From Eubacterium sp. (GTDB lineage: Bacteria > Bacillota > Clostridia > Lachnospirales > Lachnospiraceae): a stretch of 33,403 nt of DNA. Of the stretch, positions 8,564-16,916 are shown in pieces; positions within the stretch are counted from its first letter, which is position 1, and each line of letters begins with the position of its first letter. The DNA is taken from assembly GCA_024698965.1 (NCBI GenBank), contig JAILQM010000053.1, positions 1 through 33,403 of the forward strand, given 5' to 3'. Made by a program: the position numbers and the translations under genes. The notes beneath the pieces were generated by a model that was not told the DNA's origin, made no database searches, and worked only from the letters and a program-made list of their open reading frames with translations.

Positions 8564-9403
8564 ATGTACACACAGTACCAAAAAGATGTAGAACAAAGCA
8601 TCCGTAAAACATTCAAAAAAACAATCTGGTCCAAATTTACGAGAGCTATAAATACCTACGAGCTTGTAAAGCCCGGCGACAAAATCGCCGTCTGTATTTC
8701 GGGCGGCAAGGATTCAATGCTTATGGCCAAGCTTTTCCAGGAATTAAAGCGCCACGACAAATTTGACTTCGATGTAAAATTCATGGTAATGGATCCGGGT
8801 TATACCCCGGCAAACAGAGCCAAAATTGAATCAAACGCCGAAAAGCTCGGCATCCCGATTCAGATTTTCGATACAGATATTTTTAACATGGTATACGAGG
8901 TTCCAAAATCGCCCTGCTACTTATGCGCGAGGATGAGACGCGGATACCTTTATTCTTTTGCCCAGGATATGGGCTGCAATAAGATTGCCCTCGGCCACCA
9001 CTATGACGACGTTATAGAAACCATTCTTATGGGAATGCTTTACGGCGGCCAGATCCAGACCATGATGCCTAAACTTCACGGCACCAATTTTGAAGGAATG
9101 CAGCTTATTCGCCCGATGTATCTTATAAGAGAACACAACATCGAAAGATGGAGAGATTATAACGGTCTCGACTTTTTGCAGTGCGCCTGCCGCTTTACAG
9201 AATCAATTTCAAAAGAAGAAAGAGATAAGGAACAGACCTCCAAAAGGAAAGAAATCAAGCTCCTTATCTCCGAACTCAAAAAAACAAATCCGTTCGTCGA
9301 AGGCAACATCTTCAAAAGCGTTGAAAACGTCAACCTCGCGACAATCGTCGCCTACAAAAAAGACGGCATAAAGCACAACTTTTTGGATGATTACGACGAC
9401 TAA
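8564..9403 (+). CDS. ttcA: TtcA-like tRNA thiolation protein (PP-loop ATPase)
   Basis: 279 residues. The PP-loop SGGKDS (46-51) marks the adenylating N-type ATP pyrophosphatase fold. Cysteines follow in the TtcA pattern: CYLC (118, 121) before a GYLY helix, [10 protein letters not shown] (about 144-153), and CAC (207, 209). In the TtcA/TtuA family the three conserved cysteines hold a 4Fe-4S cluster, and the enzyme adds sulfur to a tRNA base (2-thiocytidine at position 32 for TtcA). The exact tRNA target in this organism is uncertain, since many anaerobes carry several paralogues. The gene is probably co-transcribed with the LysR gene, though no functional link is obvious. Its stop codon overlaps the stop of the convergent fhs gene. 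Confidence 0.82.
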   Translation: MYTQYQKDVEQSIRKTFKKTIWSKFTRAINTYELVKPGDKIAVCISGGKDSMLMAKLFQELKRHDKFDFDVKFMVMDPGYTPANRAKIESNAEKLGIPIQIFDTDIFNMVYEVPKSPCYLCARMRRGYLYSFAQDMGCNKIALGHHYDDVIETILMGMLYGGQIQTMMPKLHGTNFEGMQLIRPMYLIREHNIERWRDYNGLDFLQCACRFTESISKEERDKEQTSKRKEIKLLISELKKTNPFVEGNIFKSVENVNLATIVAYKKDGIKHNFLDDYDD

Positions 9404-11070
9404 AACAGCCCGGTAATCACACCGTTTGCATCAACATCAATCTTCTCCGCAGCCGGCACCTTAGGAAGACCCGGCATTGTCATAATATCGCCTGTAAGAG
9501 CAACAATAAATCCTGCTCCTGCCGATACCTTAAGATTCCTTACAGTAACTTCAAAATCCTTAGGCGCTCCGAGCTTTTTCGGATCGTCTGAGAATGAATA
9601 CTGAGTCTTTGCAACACAAATCGGAAGCTTATCAAATCCAAGATCTGTAAGTGTCTTAGCCTGCTTTTTGGCTGCAGGTGTAAGAACAACTCCGTCTGCG
9701 TGATATATCTTTTTGCAGATAGCATCAAGCTTATCTTCTATTGTCATATCAAGCTCGTATGACTGCTTAAAGTCATTAGGCTCTTCGCAAAGTCTTACAA
9801 CTTCTTCGGCAAGTGCCTTTCCGCCTTCTCCGCCTTTAGCCCAGACTTCCGAAAGCTTAGCGTTTACTCCGAGCTTATTACACTCCTCTTCTACCATGTC
9901 AAGCTCTGCCTTTGTATCTGTCGGGAAAGCATTGATGGCAACAACACAAGGAAGTCCGTATACATTCTTAATATTATCCACATGCTGAAGAAGGTTTGGA
10001 AGTCCCTTCTTTAAAGCATCAAGGTTTTCATTGTTAAGATCGTCTTTTGCAACACCGCCGTGATACTTAAGCGCTCTTACTGTAGCAACAACTACAACCG
10101 CAGAAGGAGTAAGTCCCGCAAGACGGCATTTAATATCGAGGAATTTTTCTGCTCCAAGGTCTGCGGCAAAACCTGCCTCAGTTACAGTGTAATCCGAAAG
10201 CTTAAGAGCCATCTTTGTAGCGGTAACAGAGTTACATCCGTGTGCAATATTAGCAAACGGTCCGCCGTGAATAAATGCCGGTGTTCCCTCCAATGTCTGT
10301 ACAAGGTTCGGCTTTAAAGCATCTTTAAGAAGTGCTGCCATAGCTCCCTCAGCCTTTAAATCAGAAGCTGTAACAGGCTTATCATCATAGGTATAACCTA
10401 CAATCATTCTTCCGAGACGGGCCTTTAAATCAGTAATATCCGAAGCAAGACAAAGCACAGCCATAACCTCAGATGCAACCGTAATATCAAATCCGTCTTC
10501 ACGCGGCACACCCTGCATCTTTCCGCCGAGTCCGTCAACTATATTTCTAAGCTGTCTGTCGTTCATATCAACGCAGCGCTTCCATGTAATTTTCTTTACA
10601 TCTATTCCAAGGGCATTTCCCTGCTGAATATGATTGTCAAGCATAGCGGCAAGAAGATTGTTTGCTGCTCCTATTGCATGAAAATCACCTGTAAAATGAA
10701 GGTTAATGTCTTCCATCGGCACAACCTGCGCATATCCGCCTCCGGCAGCTCCACCCTTAATACCAAATACCGGTCCGAGAGACGGCTCACGAAGAGCAAC
10801 CACAGCATTCTTGCCGATTTTTCTAAGTCCGTCGGTAAGACCTACAGATGTAGTGGTCTTTCCCTCTCCGGCAGGTGTAGGCGTGATCGCCGTAACTAAA
10901 ATAAGCTTTCCGTTTGGCTTATCTGCCATATCGTCAAGCATCTTGTAATCCACCTTGGCTTTATAATTGCCGTACTGTTCAAGGTACTTTTCATCTACCC
11001 CTGCAACTTTTGCAATTTCAGTTATCTTTTTCTTTTCACACTCCTGTGCGATCTCAATATCAGTTTTCAT
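9400..11070 (-). CDS. fhs: Formate-tetrahydrofolate ligase
   Basis: 556 residues from the ATG at 11070, the standard length. GGAGG five bases upstream sets this start; the frame runs on upstream to 11136 through a hydrophobic, unrelated 22-residue stretch. The ATP-binding segment [12 protein letters not shown] is at 63-74, and family blocks such as [19 protein letters not shown] and [12 protein letters not shown] follow. It joins formate to tetrahydrofolate with ATP in the cytosol, feeding one-carbon metabolism or the methyl branch of the Wood-Ljungdahl pathway. It lies last on the minus strand after SDR1, separated by a hairpin with a T run, so it may be expressed partly on its own. Whether it belongs to the acid pathway is unclear; it may be housekeeping. 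Confidence 0.96.
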   Translation of the reverse strand: MKTDIEIAQECEKKKITEIAKVAGVDEKYLEQYGNYKAKVDYKMLDDMADKPNGKLILVTAITPTPAGEGKTTTSVGLTDGLRKIGKNAVVALREPSLGPVFGIKGGAAGGGYAQVVPMEDINLHFTGDFHAIGAANNLLAAMLDNHIQQGNALGIDVKKITWKRCVDMNDRQLRNIVDGLGGKMQGVPREDGFDITVASEVMAVLCLASDITDLKARLGRMIVGYTYDDKPVTASDLKAEGAMAALLKDALKPNLVQTLEGTPAFIHGGPFANIAHGCNSVTATKMALKLSDYTVTEAGFAADLGAEKFLDIKCRLAGLTPSAVVVVATVRALKYHGGVAKDDLNNENLDALKKGLPNLLQHVDNIKNVYGLPCVVAINAFPTDTKAELDMVEEECNKLGVNAKLSEVWAKGGEGGKALAEEVVRLCEEPNDFKQSYELDMTIEDKLDAICKKIYHADGVVLTPAAKKQAKTLTDLGFDKLPICVAKTQYSFSDDPKKLGAPKDFEVTVRNLKVSAGAGFIVALTGDIMTMPGLPKVPAAEKIDVDANGVITGLF

Positions 11071-11086
11071 TTTGACCTCCATGATG

Positions 11087-11124
11087 AAAAAAACATACAT
11101 CACATATATGATATATGATGTATG
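11087..11124 (-). terminator. Hairpin with T7 run in the fhs leader (terminator or attenuator)
   Basis: CATACATCA (11094-11102) pairs with TGATGTATG (11116-11124); the AT-rich inside can pair further. On the minus strand it is followed at once by seven T (complement of 11087-11093), then the fhs ribosome binding site. It can end the SDR1 transcript, or act as an attenuator in front of fhs. Confidence 0.6.
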
Positions 11125-11172
11125 CTTTAAATGCAAAACATAAATTTACATAAACATTATGTAAGAGATGTT

Positions 11173-11952
11173 TTATGCCATCATTCCTCCGTCAATCGGA
11201 ATAATTACGCCTGTAAGATAGTTTGAAGCCTCCGAAACAAGGAAAAGAATAACGCCCGCAACGTCCTTTACTTCACCATATCTTCTCATAGGTATTGATT
11301 TTAAAACGACCTGTGCATTTTTTTCATTCTCAAGCATAGGCTTAAGCATGTCTGTGTTAACATATCCCGGTGCAACAGCATTTACATTAATGCCCCATCT
11401 TGCCCATTCTTTAGCCATAATGCCTGTAAGGTGTTTTACCGCAGCCTTTGCCGCTCCGTATACGGATACATACTTAGGAGTCATAATTCCCGCAGCAGAT
11501 GTAAGATTTACAATTCTTCCGCCGTTTCCGAGCTGTTTCATCTTCTCTGCAATAACCTGAGATGTAAAATAAAGGCCCTTAAGGTCTACATTATGTACGA
11601 AATCCCACTGTTCTTCGGTTACATCGAAAATTGGGCTCTCCGGAATTGTAACTCCGGCATTATTTATAAGAATATCAAGGCTTCCATAAGATGATACCGT
11701 CTTTTCCGCAAGCTCTTTTGCGCTGTTTTTTGAAGAAACGTCTGCAGCTATACCAATAGCTTCATACCCCTCGCTTTTAAGCTTTAATGCGGCCTCATCA
11801 CAAACCTCCTGCTTTAGATCTGCAATTACCACCTTTGCTCCTGCCGCTGCAAGTACTCCTGCAACCTCAAAGCCTATACCCTTTCCGGCTCCCGTAACAA
11901 CCGCTACCTTACCTGCCAAATCATAAGTAGGCAGCTGCTCTTTAAAACTCAT
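11173..11952 (-). CDS. Short-chain dehydrogenase/reductase (SDR1)
   Basis: 259 residues, a complete classical SDR. Cofactor motif TGAGKGIG (20-27) with Asp45 after the second strand, which favours NAD(H); NNAG at 97-100; catalytic Ser152, Tyr165 and Lys169 (YGAAK); C-terminal IDGG. The enzyme interconverts an alcohol and a ketone. It resembles the 3-oxoacyl reductase/gluconate 5-dehydrogenase branch, which is too broad to name a substrate. It sits between the OFA carrier and fhs, with its own promoter starting directly at the base of the hairpin behind the carrier gene. That arrangement suggests a separately tuned member of the acid-utilisation set. GGAGGT precedes the ATG. Confidence 0.88.
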   Translation of the reverse strand: MSFKEQLPTYDLAGKVAVVTGAGKGIGFEVAGVLAAAGAKVVIADLKQEVCDEAALKLKSEGYEAIGIAADVSSKNSAKELAEKTVSSYGSLDILINNAGVTIPESPIFDVTEEQWDFVHNVDLKGLYFTSQVIAEKMKQLGNGGRIVNLTSAAGIMTPKYVSVYGAAKAAVKHLTGIMAKEWARWGINVNAVAPGYVNTDMLKPMLENEKNAQVVLKSIPMRRYGEVKDVAGVILFLVSEASNYLTGVIIPIDGGMMA

Positions 11953-11987
11953 CTCAAATATACCTCCTTCACTTTTAGTCTATATAC

Positions 11988-12016
11988 ATTTTATATTTTA
12001 GTTTTGGATAATGCAA
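11988..12016 (-). promoter_or_regulatory. SigA-type promoter of SDR1
   Basis: Minus strand: TTGCAT (12016-12011), 17-base spacer, TAAAAT (11993-11988). The -35 begins at the first base after the hairpin at 12017-12041. The -35 resembles those found upstream of the thiolase (TTGCAA). Confidence 0.55.
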
Positions 12017-12059
12017 GAGCCGCAGCTAAAAGCTGCGGCTCCTTATATATAATCCAAAA
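12002..12059 (-). terminator. Nested hairpin downstream of the OFA carrier gene
   Basis: A perfect 11-bp GC-rich stem, GAGCCGCAGCT (12017-12027) with AGCTGCGGCTC (12031-12041), has an AAA loop. An outer pair, TTTTGGAT (12002-12009) and ATCCAAAA (12052-12059), can extend it. The sequence after the inner stem on the minus strand (TTGCATTATCC) is a poor U tract, so termination may be incomplete. Confidence 0.55.
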
Positions 12060-12062
12060 AGA

Positions 12063-13304
12063 TTATTTAGATTTATTGTATGTGTTTTTAAGTAATACTG
12101 CGCAAACAGCACCAACAATCGAAAGGATTGCACCTACGATATAAGCTGAGCTATAGCTGTACTCTCCTGCCTCACTTACACTAACAAGTGATGTAGCAAG
12201 ACGAGGTCCGATAAGAGCTGCTACCGCAAATGCGATGTACATAAATCCGAAGTTTGCGGTAAGGTTCTTATATCCGAAGAAATCAGCTGTCATAGGTGTA
12301 AGAAGTGTTGCAAATCCACCAAAGCAAGATGCTGCAAGTGCAAGGAATACAACTACGAGAATACCGTTAGGTACTACTGCAAGTGCGCCCATGCAAACAG
12401 CTGCAACAACACAAAGAATAATCATTACATTGTAGATTCCTGTCTTTGTAGAAACACTTCCCCAGAAAAGACGTCCGAGTGTGTTGAAAAGTGTAATAAC
12501 GGAAACGCAAAGAGCTGCCTGAGCCGCAAGGCTTCCACCTGTATTTGCAACAATACCCTTAGCCTGTGAAATAGCAAGCATTCCTGATGTAAGAGCGAAA
12601 GAAAAACCAACAAGCATAATCCAGCATGTAGCTGTTTTAATCATCTGTCCTCTTGTCTTATCCTCTACTGTTCTCTTAGGAGCTTCTTCCTTCTTTGCTT
12701 CAGGAGCTGCAAATGACTCAACATATCCTTCAGGAATATCAGCGAGTATAAAGCTCATGCAGATAATAGCAATAAGGAATACAATACCAAGGATTGTAAA
12801 TGTTGTTGTAAGAGACTTTGTCTCAATAAGAGTATTTGCAACAGGAGCCCAGATAACGGCACCTGAGCCGTAAGCTGCTGCCATGAATCCTGATGCAAGT
12901 GAGCCTTTGTCAGCTAAAACCTTAACTGAGTAGCTCATCATCTGTGGATAGATAAATGCAACACCTGCACCGCTGAGTACACCGTAGAAGATGTAGAACA
13001 TCGGAAGTGATGTAGCAAAGCTGCAGGCAAAGATGCCGATACCGTATAAGATACCGCCGACGATCATATTACCACGAACTGAAAGTCTTGTGATAATCGG
13101 GCTGAGCGGAATAGGTCCAAGGCAAGATACCGCAACCTGAAGTGTATATGTAATTGCTATCGCTGATGGTGCCCAGTCAGCGTGCTCCTGCATAATAGCA
13201 GACTGAAGAATTGACCATGAATATCCGAAGCCTGCGCAGAATGTTGCAATAAGGGCAGCAATGAAAATCAGCGTTCTTTTCGATTTGAATTGTTCGACTG
13301 TCAT
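12063..13304 (-). CDS. MFS transporter, oxalate/formate antiporter (OFA) type
   Basis: 413 residues from the ATG at 13304, chosen because GAGGT lies nine bases upstream; a TTG at 13328 in the same frame has no ribosome binding site. About 12 membrane helices are visible, with a charged cytoplasmic loop in the middle (around 205-220, rich in Lys and Glu) between the two six-helix halves. The N-terminal GFGYSWSILQSAI and the following WAPSAIAITYTLQ are characteristic of the OxlT/OFA branch, which moves small carboxylates, often by exchanging substrate for product. The gene lies between EtfA and SDR1, bordered by hairpins, with a possible promoter just upstream. In this context it is the likely importer or exchanger for the acid handled by the neighbouring CoA-transferase; the substrate is inferred, not shown. 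Confidence 0.85.
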   Translation of the reverse strand: MTVEQFKSKRTLIFIAALIATFCAGFGYSWSILQSAIMQEHADWAPSAIAITYTLQVAVSCLGPIPLSPIITRLSVRGNMIVGGILYGIGIFACSFATSLPMFYIFYGVLSGAGVAFIYPQMMSYSVKVLADKGSLASGFMAAAYGSGAVIWAPVANTLIETKSLTTTFTILGIVFLIAIICMSFILADIPEGYVESFAAPEAKKEEAPKRTVEDKTRGQMIKTATCWIMLVGFSFALTSGMLAISQAKGIVANTGGSLAAQAALCVSVITLFNTLGRLFWGSVSTKTGIYNVMIILCVVAAVCMGALAVVPNGILVVVFLALAASCFGGFATLLTPMTADFFGYKNLTANFGFMYIAFAVAALIGPRLATSLVSVSEAGEYSYSSAYIVGAILSIVGAVCAVLLKNTYNKSK

Positions 13305-13333
13305 TTTCTTATAAACCTCATTTCTCAAAACAT

Positions 13334-13362
13334 AATTTATTGGGGGTAATTAATACATACAA
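13334..13362 (-). promoter_or_regulatory. Possible promoter of the OFA carrier gene
   Basis: Minus strand: TTGTAT (13362-13357), 17-base spacer, TAAATT (13339-13334). It lies between the hairpin behind etfA and the carrier start. Both elements are imperfect. Confidence 0.35.
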
Positions 13363-13369
13363 AAGGATA

Positions 13370-13393
13370 GCACCTGCCACCTTAGGCAGGTGC
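13370..13393 (-). terminator. Hairpin downstream of etfA
   Basis: GCACCTGCC (13370-13378) pairs with GGCAGGTGC (13385-13393) across a 6-base loop. It starts 18 bases after the etfA stop; the minus-strand tail is TATCCTTTTG, a short T run. A moderate terminator that probably lets some transcript through to the carrier gene. Confidence 0.6.
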
Positions 13394-13410
13394 AATCCGT
13401 AAATTAAAAA

Positions 13411-14499
13411 TTATTTCTCTAAGTTCTTGAACTCTTCGATAAGCATTGGAACGATCTTGTAAAGATCTCCGCAGATACCGTAATCAGCTACCTCAAAGAT
13501 AGGAGCGATTTCGTTCTTGTTGATAGCAACAATGATATCTGAGCTCTGCATACCTGCTAAATGCTGGATAGCACCTGAGATACCGCATGCAAAGTAGATT
13601 TTAGGCTTAACAGTTGTACCTGTCTGACCTACCTGGTGTGAGTGATCGATCCATCCTGCATCAACAGCTGCACGGGATGCACCAACTACACCACCAACAA
13701 CATCTGCGAACTCCTGCATAAGCTTGAATCCGTCAGCGTTTCCAAGACCTGCACCACCTGAAACGATGATCTCAGCGTCTGTAAGAGATACCATCTCAGT
13801 TGTAGACTTAACGATCTCTTTAACGATTGTTCTGATGTCAGCTTCTTTAACCTTAACGTCAAGGTTGATAACTTCACCCTTCTTGCTCTCGTCTCTAACT
13901 GCCTTATCCATAACACCCGGACGAACTGTAGCCATCTGAGGTCTTGTTGAAGGGCAAACGATTGTAGCCATAAGGTTACCACCGAATGCAGGACGAGTCA
14001 TCTTAAGTCCGCCTTCATGCTGTGCGATTCTTGCTTCAGGTACCTTTGCTGATGTTACAGATGCAAGATACTTAACATAGTTGTCAGAGTTTACATCAAG
14101 GTGTGTACAGTCAGCTGTAAGACCTGTTGTTGTTCTCTTAGCTACACGAGGACCTAAATCACGACCGATATGTGTAGCACCTAAAAGGATAATACTTGGC
14201 TTATATGTATCGATTGCGTCACAAATAACCTCTGTATATCCGTCTGTTGTATAGTTTTTAAGTAAAGCGTTGTCAGCAACATATACCTTCTGTGCACCGT
14301 AGTACTGAAGTTCTGTTGCAAGATCACCTACGTTCTCACCGATAAGAATTGCGCAAAGCTCTTCTCCGAGCTCATCGGCAAGCTTCTTACCTTCACCAAG
14401 TAATTCAATAGCAACGCTGTTTAACTGTCCCTGTCTCTGCTCAGCAAAGACCCATACGCCCTTCCAAGCGCTTTTTTCTTCTGCTGTTACTCTAGCCAT
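13411..14499 (-). CDS. etfA: Electron transfer flavoprotein subunit alpha
   Basis: 362 residues. The C-terminal FAD-binding domain is clear: SGGAGLG (247-253), [11 protein letters not shown] (273-283), [10 protein letters not shown] (290-299) and [11 protein letters not shown] (307-317). The N-terminal domain (1-220) packs against EtfB. With EtfB it passes electrons to or from the acyl-CoA dehydrogenase encoded two genes upstream. The alpha FAD is the electron shuttle in bifurcating Etf complexes. There is no N-terminal ferredoxin insert, so it differs from caffeyl-CoA reductase EtfA proteins that carry extra Fe-S clusters. The gene follows etfB by 29 bases with GGAGG before the ATG, and is followed by a hairpin. 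Confidence 0.95.
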   Translation of the reverse strand: MARVTAEEKSAWKGVWVFAEQRQGQLNSVAIELLGEGKKLADELGEELCAILIGENVGDLATELQYYGAQKVYVADNALLKNYTTDGYTEVICDAIDTYKPSIILLGATHIGRDLGPRVAKRTTTGLTADCTHLDVNSDNYVKYLASVTSAKVPEARIAQHEGGLKMTRPAFGGNLMATIVCPSTRPQMATVRPGVMDKAVRDESKKGEVINLDVKVKEADIRTIVKEIVKSTTEMVSLTDAEIIVSGGAGLGNADGFKLMQEFADVVGGVVGASRAAVDAGWIDHSHQVGQTGTTVKPKIYFACGISGAIQHLAGMQSSDIIVAINKNEIAPIFEVADYGICGDLYKIVPMLIEEFKNLEK

Positions 14500-14528
14500 T
14501 TTGAACCTCCATATAATTCAATCTATTT

Positions 14529-15326
14529 TTAAATGTAGTGTTTCTCTTTAAGCTCTGACATAAGAGCGGAAACCATCTCCTGATCTGTACCCTCAAGCAT
14601 CTTTCCTGCACCCTTTGGAGCCGGAGCGAATGATGTGAATACGTTTGTCGGAGAAGCCTTAAGACCTGTTTCAGACTCTTCGATTGTTACATCGTCGAAT
14701 CCCCATACAGTGATTCTCTCCGGCTGAGCATAAGCATCATAAATTCTACCTACATTCATATATCTTGGAGTGTTAAGCTCCTTAACGCATGTTACCATAC
14801 ATGGCATCTTAACATCGATTACTTCGTAACCGTCTTCAAGCTGTCTCTGTACTGTAACTGTATCTCCGTTAATCTGGATATCCTGAGCATATGTTACCTG
14901 TGGGATACCAAGCTTTTCAGCGATCTGAGGACCAACCTGAGCTGTATCACCGTCAATAGCCTGACGTCCGCCAAGGATAAGGTCGAAACCACCCTCTACG
15001 TTAGCCATACCTGCTGCGATAGCGTTTGATGTAGCCCATGTATCCGATCCACCGAACTTTCTGTCTGAAAGAAGAATAGCATCATCAGCACCCATAGCCA
15101 TACACTCGATAAGCATTTCCTTTGCCTGATCAGGACCCATTGAAATAACTGTTACGTGTACATTTTCAGGGTCTTTGTCCTTGATCTGAAGAGCTGCCTC
15201 AAGAGCGTTAGCATCATCAGGGTTAAGGATTGATTCAACACCCTCACGGTTAATTCTTCCTGTTTCAGGATCTGTTGTTACGTTCTTTGTATTTGGAACC
15301 TGTTTTGCACAAACTAAAATTTTCAT
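14529..15326 (-). CDS. etfB: Electron transfer flavoprotein subunit beta, bifurcating type
   Basis: 265 residues, beginning with the usual KILVCAKQVP strand. The nucleotide-binding segment reads RQAIDGDTAQVGPQIAE (121-137), followed by NTPRYMNVGRIYDA. This DGDTAQVGPQ form is found in EtfB of electron-bifurcating butyryl-CoA dehydrogenase complexes, where it binds a second FAD; non-bifurcating EtfB proteins bind AMP and have a different segment there. The complex may therefore couple NADH oxidation to ferredoxin and enoyl-CoA reduction. That reading is by motif memory and needs an alignment. It lies between the acyl-CoA dehydrogenase (22 bases) and etfA (29 bases), with GGAGG upstream. Confidence 0.94.
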   Translation of the reverse strand: MKILVCAKQVPNTKNVTTDPETGRINREGVESILNPDDANALEAALQIKDKDPENVHVTVISMGPDQAKEMLIECMAMGADDAILLSDRKFGGSDTWATSNAIAAGMANVEGGFDLILGGRQAIDGDTAQVGPQIAEKLGIPQVTYAQDIQINGDTVTVQRQLEDGYEVIDVKMPCMVTCVKELNTPRYMNVGRIYDAYAQPERITVWGFDDVTIEESETGLKASPTNVFTSFAPAPKGAGKMLEGTDQEMVSALMSELKEKHYI

Positions 15327-15348
15327 GTTAAAGTTATCCTCCTTAAAA

Positions 15349-16482
15349 TTAATCAGCTAATACATTTCTTGAGATAACTAACTTCTGAATTTCAGATGTT
15401 CCTTCGTAGATAGGAAGGATACGAGCATCTCTGTAAATTCTTTCGATAGCGTACTCTCTCATGTAACCGTAACCACCGTGAATCTGGAGTGACTTATTAG
15501 CAACTTCAACTGCTGTCTCTGAAGCATAGTACTTAGCCATAGCAGCTTCTGTTGTAACCTTCTGGTGATTATCAAGCTTATCAGCTGCAGAGTAAACGAG
15601 CTGACGAGCAGCCTCTACCTTTGTAGCCATATCAGCAAGTGTAAACTGTGTATTCTGGAACTTAGAAATAGCTCTTCCGAACTGTACTCTTTCCTTAGAA
15701 TACTCAACAGCACAGTCAAGTGCGCCCTTAGCTGCTCCAAGTGACTGAGCGGCAACAGTAACACGACCTGCATCAAGGATGCTCATGGCAATGTTGAATC
15801 CCTTACCGATCTGACCGAGGATATTTTCCTTTGGAACTCTTACGTTCTCAAGGATAATGTCTGATGTTACAGATGCGTGAATACCCATCTTAGACTCAGG
15901 CTTACCTGTTGAGAATCCGTCCCATTTGCTTTCTACGATAAATGCTGTGATACCTCTTGTACCTGCCTTCATATCTGTCTTAGCGAAGATAACGGCATAG
16001 TCACAAAGAGGAGCCATTGTAATAAATGTTTTACGTCCGTTAAGGATGTAGTAATCTCCGTCTTCTACTGCTGTAGTAGAAACAGAACCCGAATCACATC
16101 CTGCACCCGGCTCAGTAAGACCGAATGAAGCAACTGTCTTACCCTGAGCAAGTGGCTTAAGGTATTTCTGCTTCTGCTCTTCATTACCGAAGTAAAGATA
16201 TGGAGCACCTGAAAGTGAGTTACTCATAAGGAATGAACCTGCTGATACATCCTTTGCAGCAAACTCTTCCATAGCAAGAACGAGTGACTTGTAGTCTCCG
16301 CCCATTCCGCCGTACTCTTTAGGAATTGTGATTCCTGTGAAGCCGTAGCGAGCTACCTTATCCCAAAGCTCTTGTGGATATTCACCTGTAGCATCGGCAT
16401 CAATTGCAACCGGCGCGATTTCGTTCTCAGCGAACTCTCTTGCCAGCTTCTTAATCATTTCATGTTTAGCTTCAAACATCAT
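15349..16482 (-). CDS. Acyl-CoA dehydrogenase
   Basis: 377 residues, typical of short-chain acyl-CoA dehydrogenases. Family signatures: GLTEPGAGCD (121-130, the flavin/substrate loop, with Cys where Ser is usual), QIHGGYGYMREY (333-344), RDARI and the catalytic base Glu360 in YEGTSEIQ. The Glu position is that of short- and medium-chain enzymes. It would introduce or reduce the alpha-beta double bond of an acyl-CoA thioester with EtfAB as electron partner. The gene is directly followed by etfB and etfA, an arrangement like bcd-etfBA but without crotonase and 3-hydroxybutyryl-CoA dehydrogenase neighbours. The substrate is therefore not necessarily butyryl-CoA. The start is one of two tandem ATGs behind AGGAGG. 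Confidence 0.93.
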   Translation of the reverse strand: MMFEAKHEMIKKLAREFAENEIAPVAIDADATGEYPQELWDKVARYGFTGITIPKEYGGMGGDYKSLVLAMEEFAAKDVSAGSFLMSNSLSGAPYLYFGNEEQKQKYLKPLAQGKTVASFGLTEPGAGCDSGSVSTTAVEDGDYYILNGRKTFITMAPLCDYAVIFAKTDMKAGTRGITAFIVESKWDGFSTGKPESKMGIHASVTSDIILENVRVPKENILGQIGKGFNIAMSILDAGRVTVAAQSLGAAKGALDCAVEYSKERVQFGRAISKFQNTQFTLADMATKVEAARQLVYSAADKLDNHQKVTTEAAMAKYYASETAVEVANKSLQIHGGYGYMREYAIERIYRDARILPIYEGTSEIQKLVISRNVLAD

Positions 16483-16531
16483 AATTGATTTCCTCCTGGT
16501 TTGTTTATGTTATGGTAATATGATTAGTAAT

Positions 16532-16846
16532 TTAATTATCATTTCTGTTCGTGAAAAGACTCTTTGCCATTTCCCATACGCTGTCATCAAGGTCATCGTC
16601 TATTTCAACATTTCTGATTTCGCGGACTGAATGTCTGATTTTTGGAATGACTGTTTCCTCTAAAGTTCCGTCAACCGCGTGACATCCGGCACACTGGCCT
16701 CTGAATCTAACGGTAATTGCTCTCTCTTCAGGGAAAACGTCGGCCAGTTCAATCCATCCGCCATGTTCTTCAAGAATAGGATTTATTTCCTCATCAATAC
16801 ATTTTTCAATTTTCTCGGTGAGAACTTCTAAATCTGTATCTTTCAT
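16532..16846 (-). CDS. NifU C-terminal-like Fe-S scaffold protein
   Basis: 104 residues from the ATG at 16846, with AGGTGG just upstream; a GTG at 16864 lacks one. It is a single NifU C-terminal (Nfu-type) domain, with CAGC (52-55) providing the pair of cysteines that hold a 4Fe-4S cluster between two subunits. The N-terminal segment HGGWIELADV matches the HGG..EL.DV pattern of the family, and the last 25 residues are acidic. Such domains deliver clusters to apo-enzymes. None of the visible neighbours in this unit obviously needs an Fe-S cluster, so its place between the CoA-transferase and the acyl-CoA dehydrogenase is unexplained. Confidence 0.85.
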   Translation of the reverse strand: MKDTDLEVLTEKIEKCIDEEINPILEEHGGWIELADVFPEERAITVRFRGQCAGCHAVDGTLEETVIPKIRHSVREIRNVEIDDDLDDSVWEMAKSLFTNRNDN

Positions 16847-16870
16847 ATGTCCACCTAAATACACAAGAAT

Positions 16871-16901
16871 ACGAAGGCACTGCTATTCACAGAGCCTTCG
16901 T
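16871..16901. terminator. Hairpin between CoA-transferase B and the NifU-like gene
   Basis: ACGAAGGC (16871-16878) pairs with GCCTTCGT (16894-16901), with CTG/CAG pairing continuing inside after one mismatch. On the minus strand, the direction of the genes, the tail ATTCTTG is not a U tract. It may be a processing or stability hairpin that divides the operon, not a real stop. Confidence 0.4.
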
Positions 16902-16916
16902 TTCCCATTTTATTTC

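Noticed and set aside
11071..11172. Tetrahydrofolate riboswitch before fhs
   Set aside because: The 102-base gap is very AT-rich and shows only one simple hairpin, with no paired conserved core of the THF riboswitch that I can recognise.
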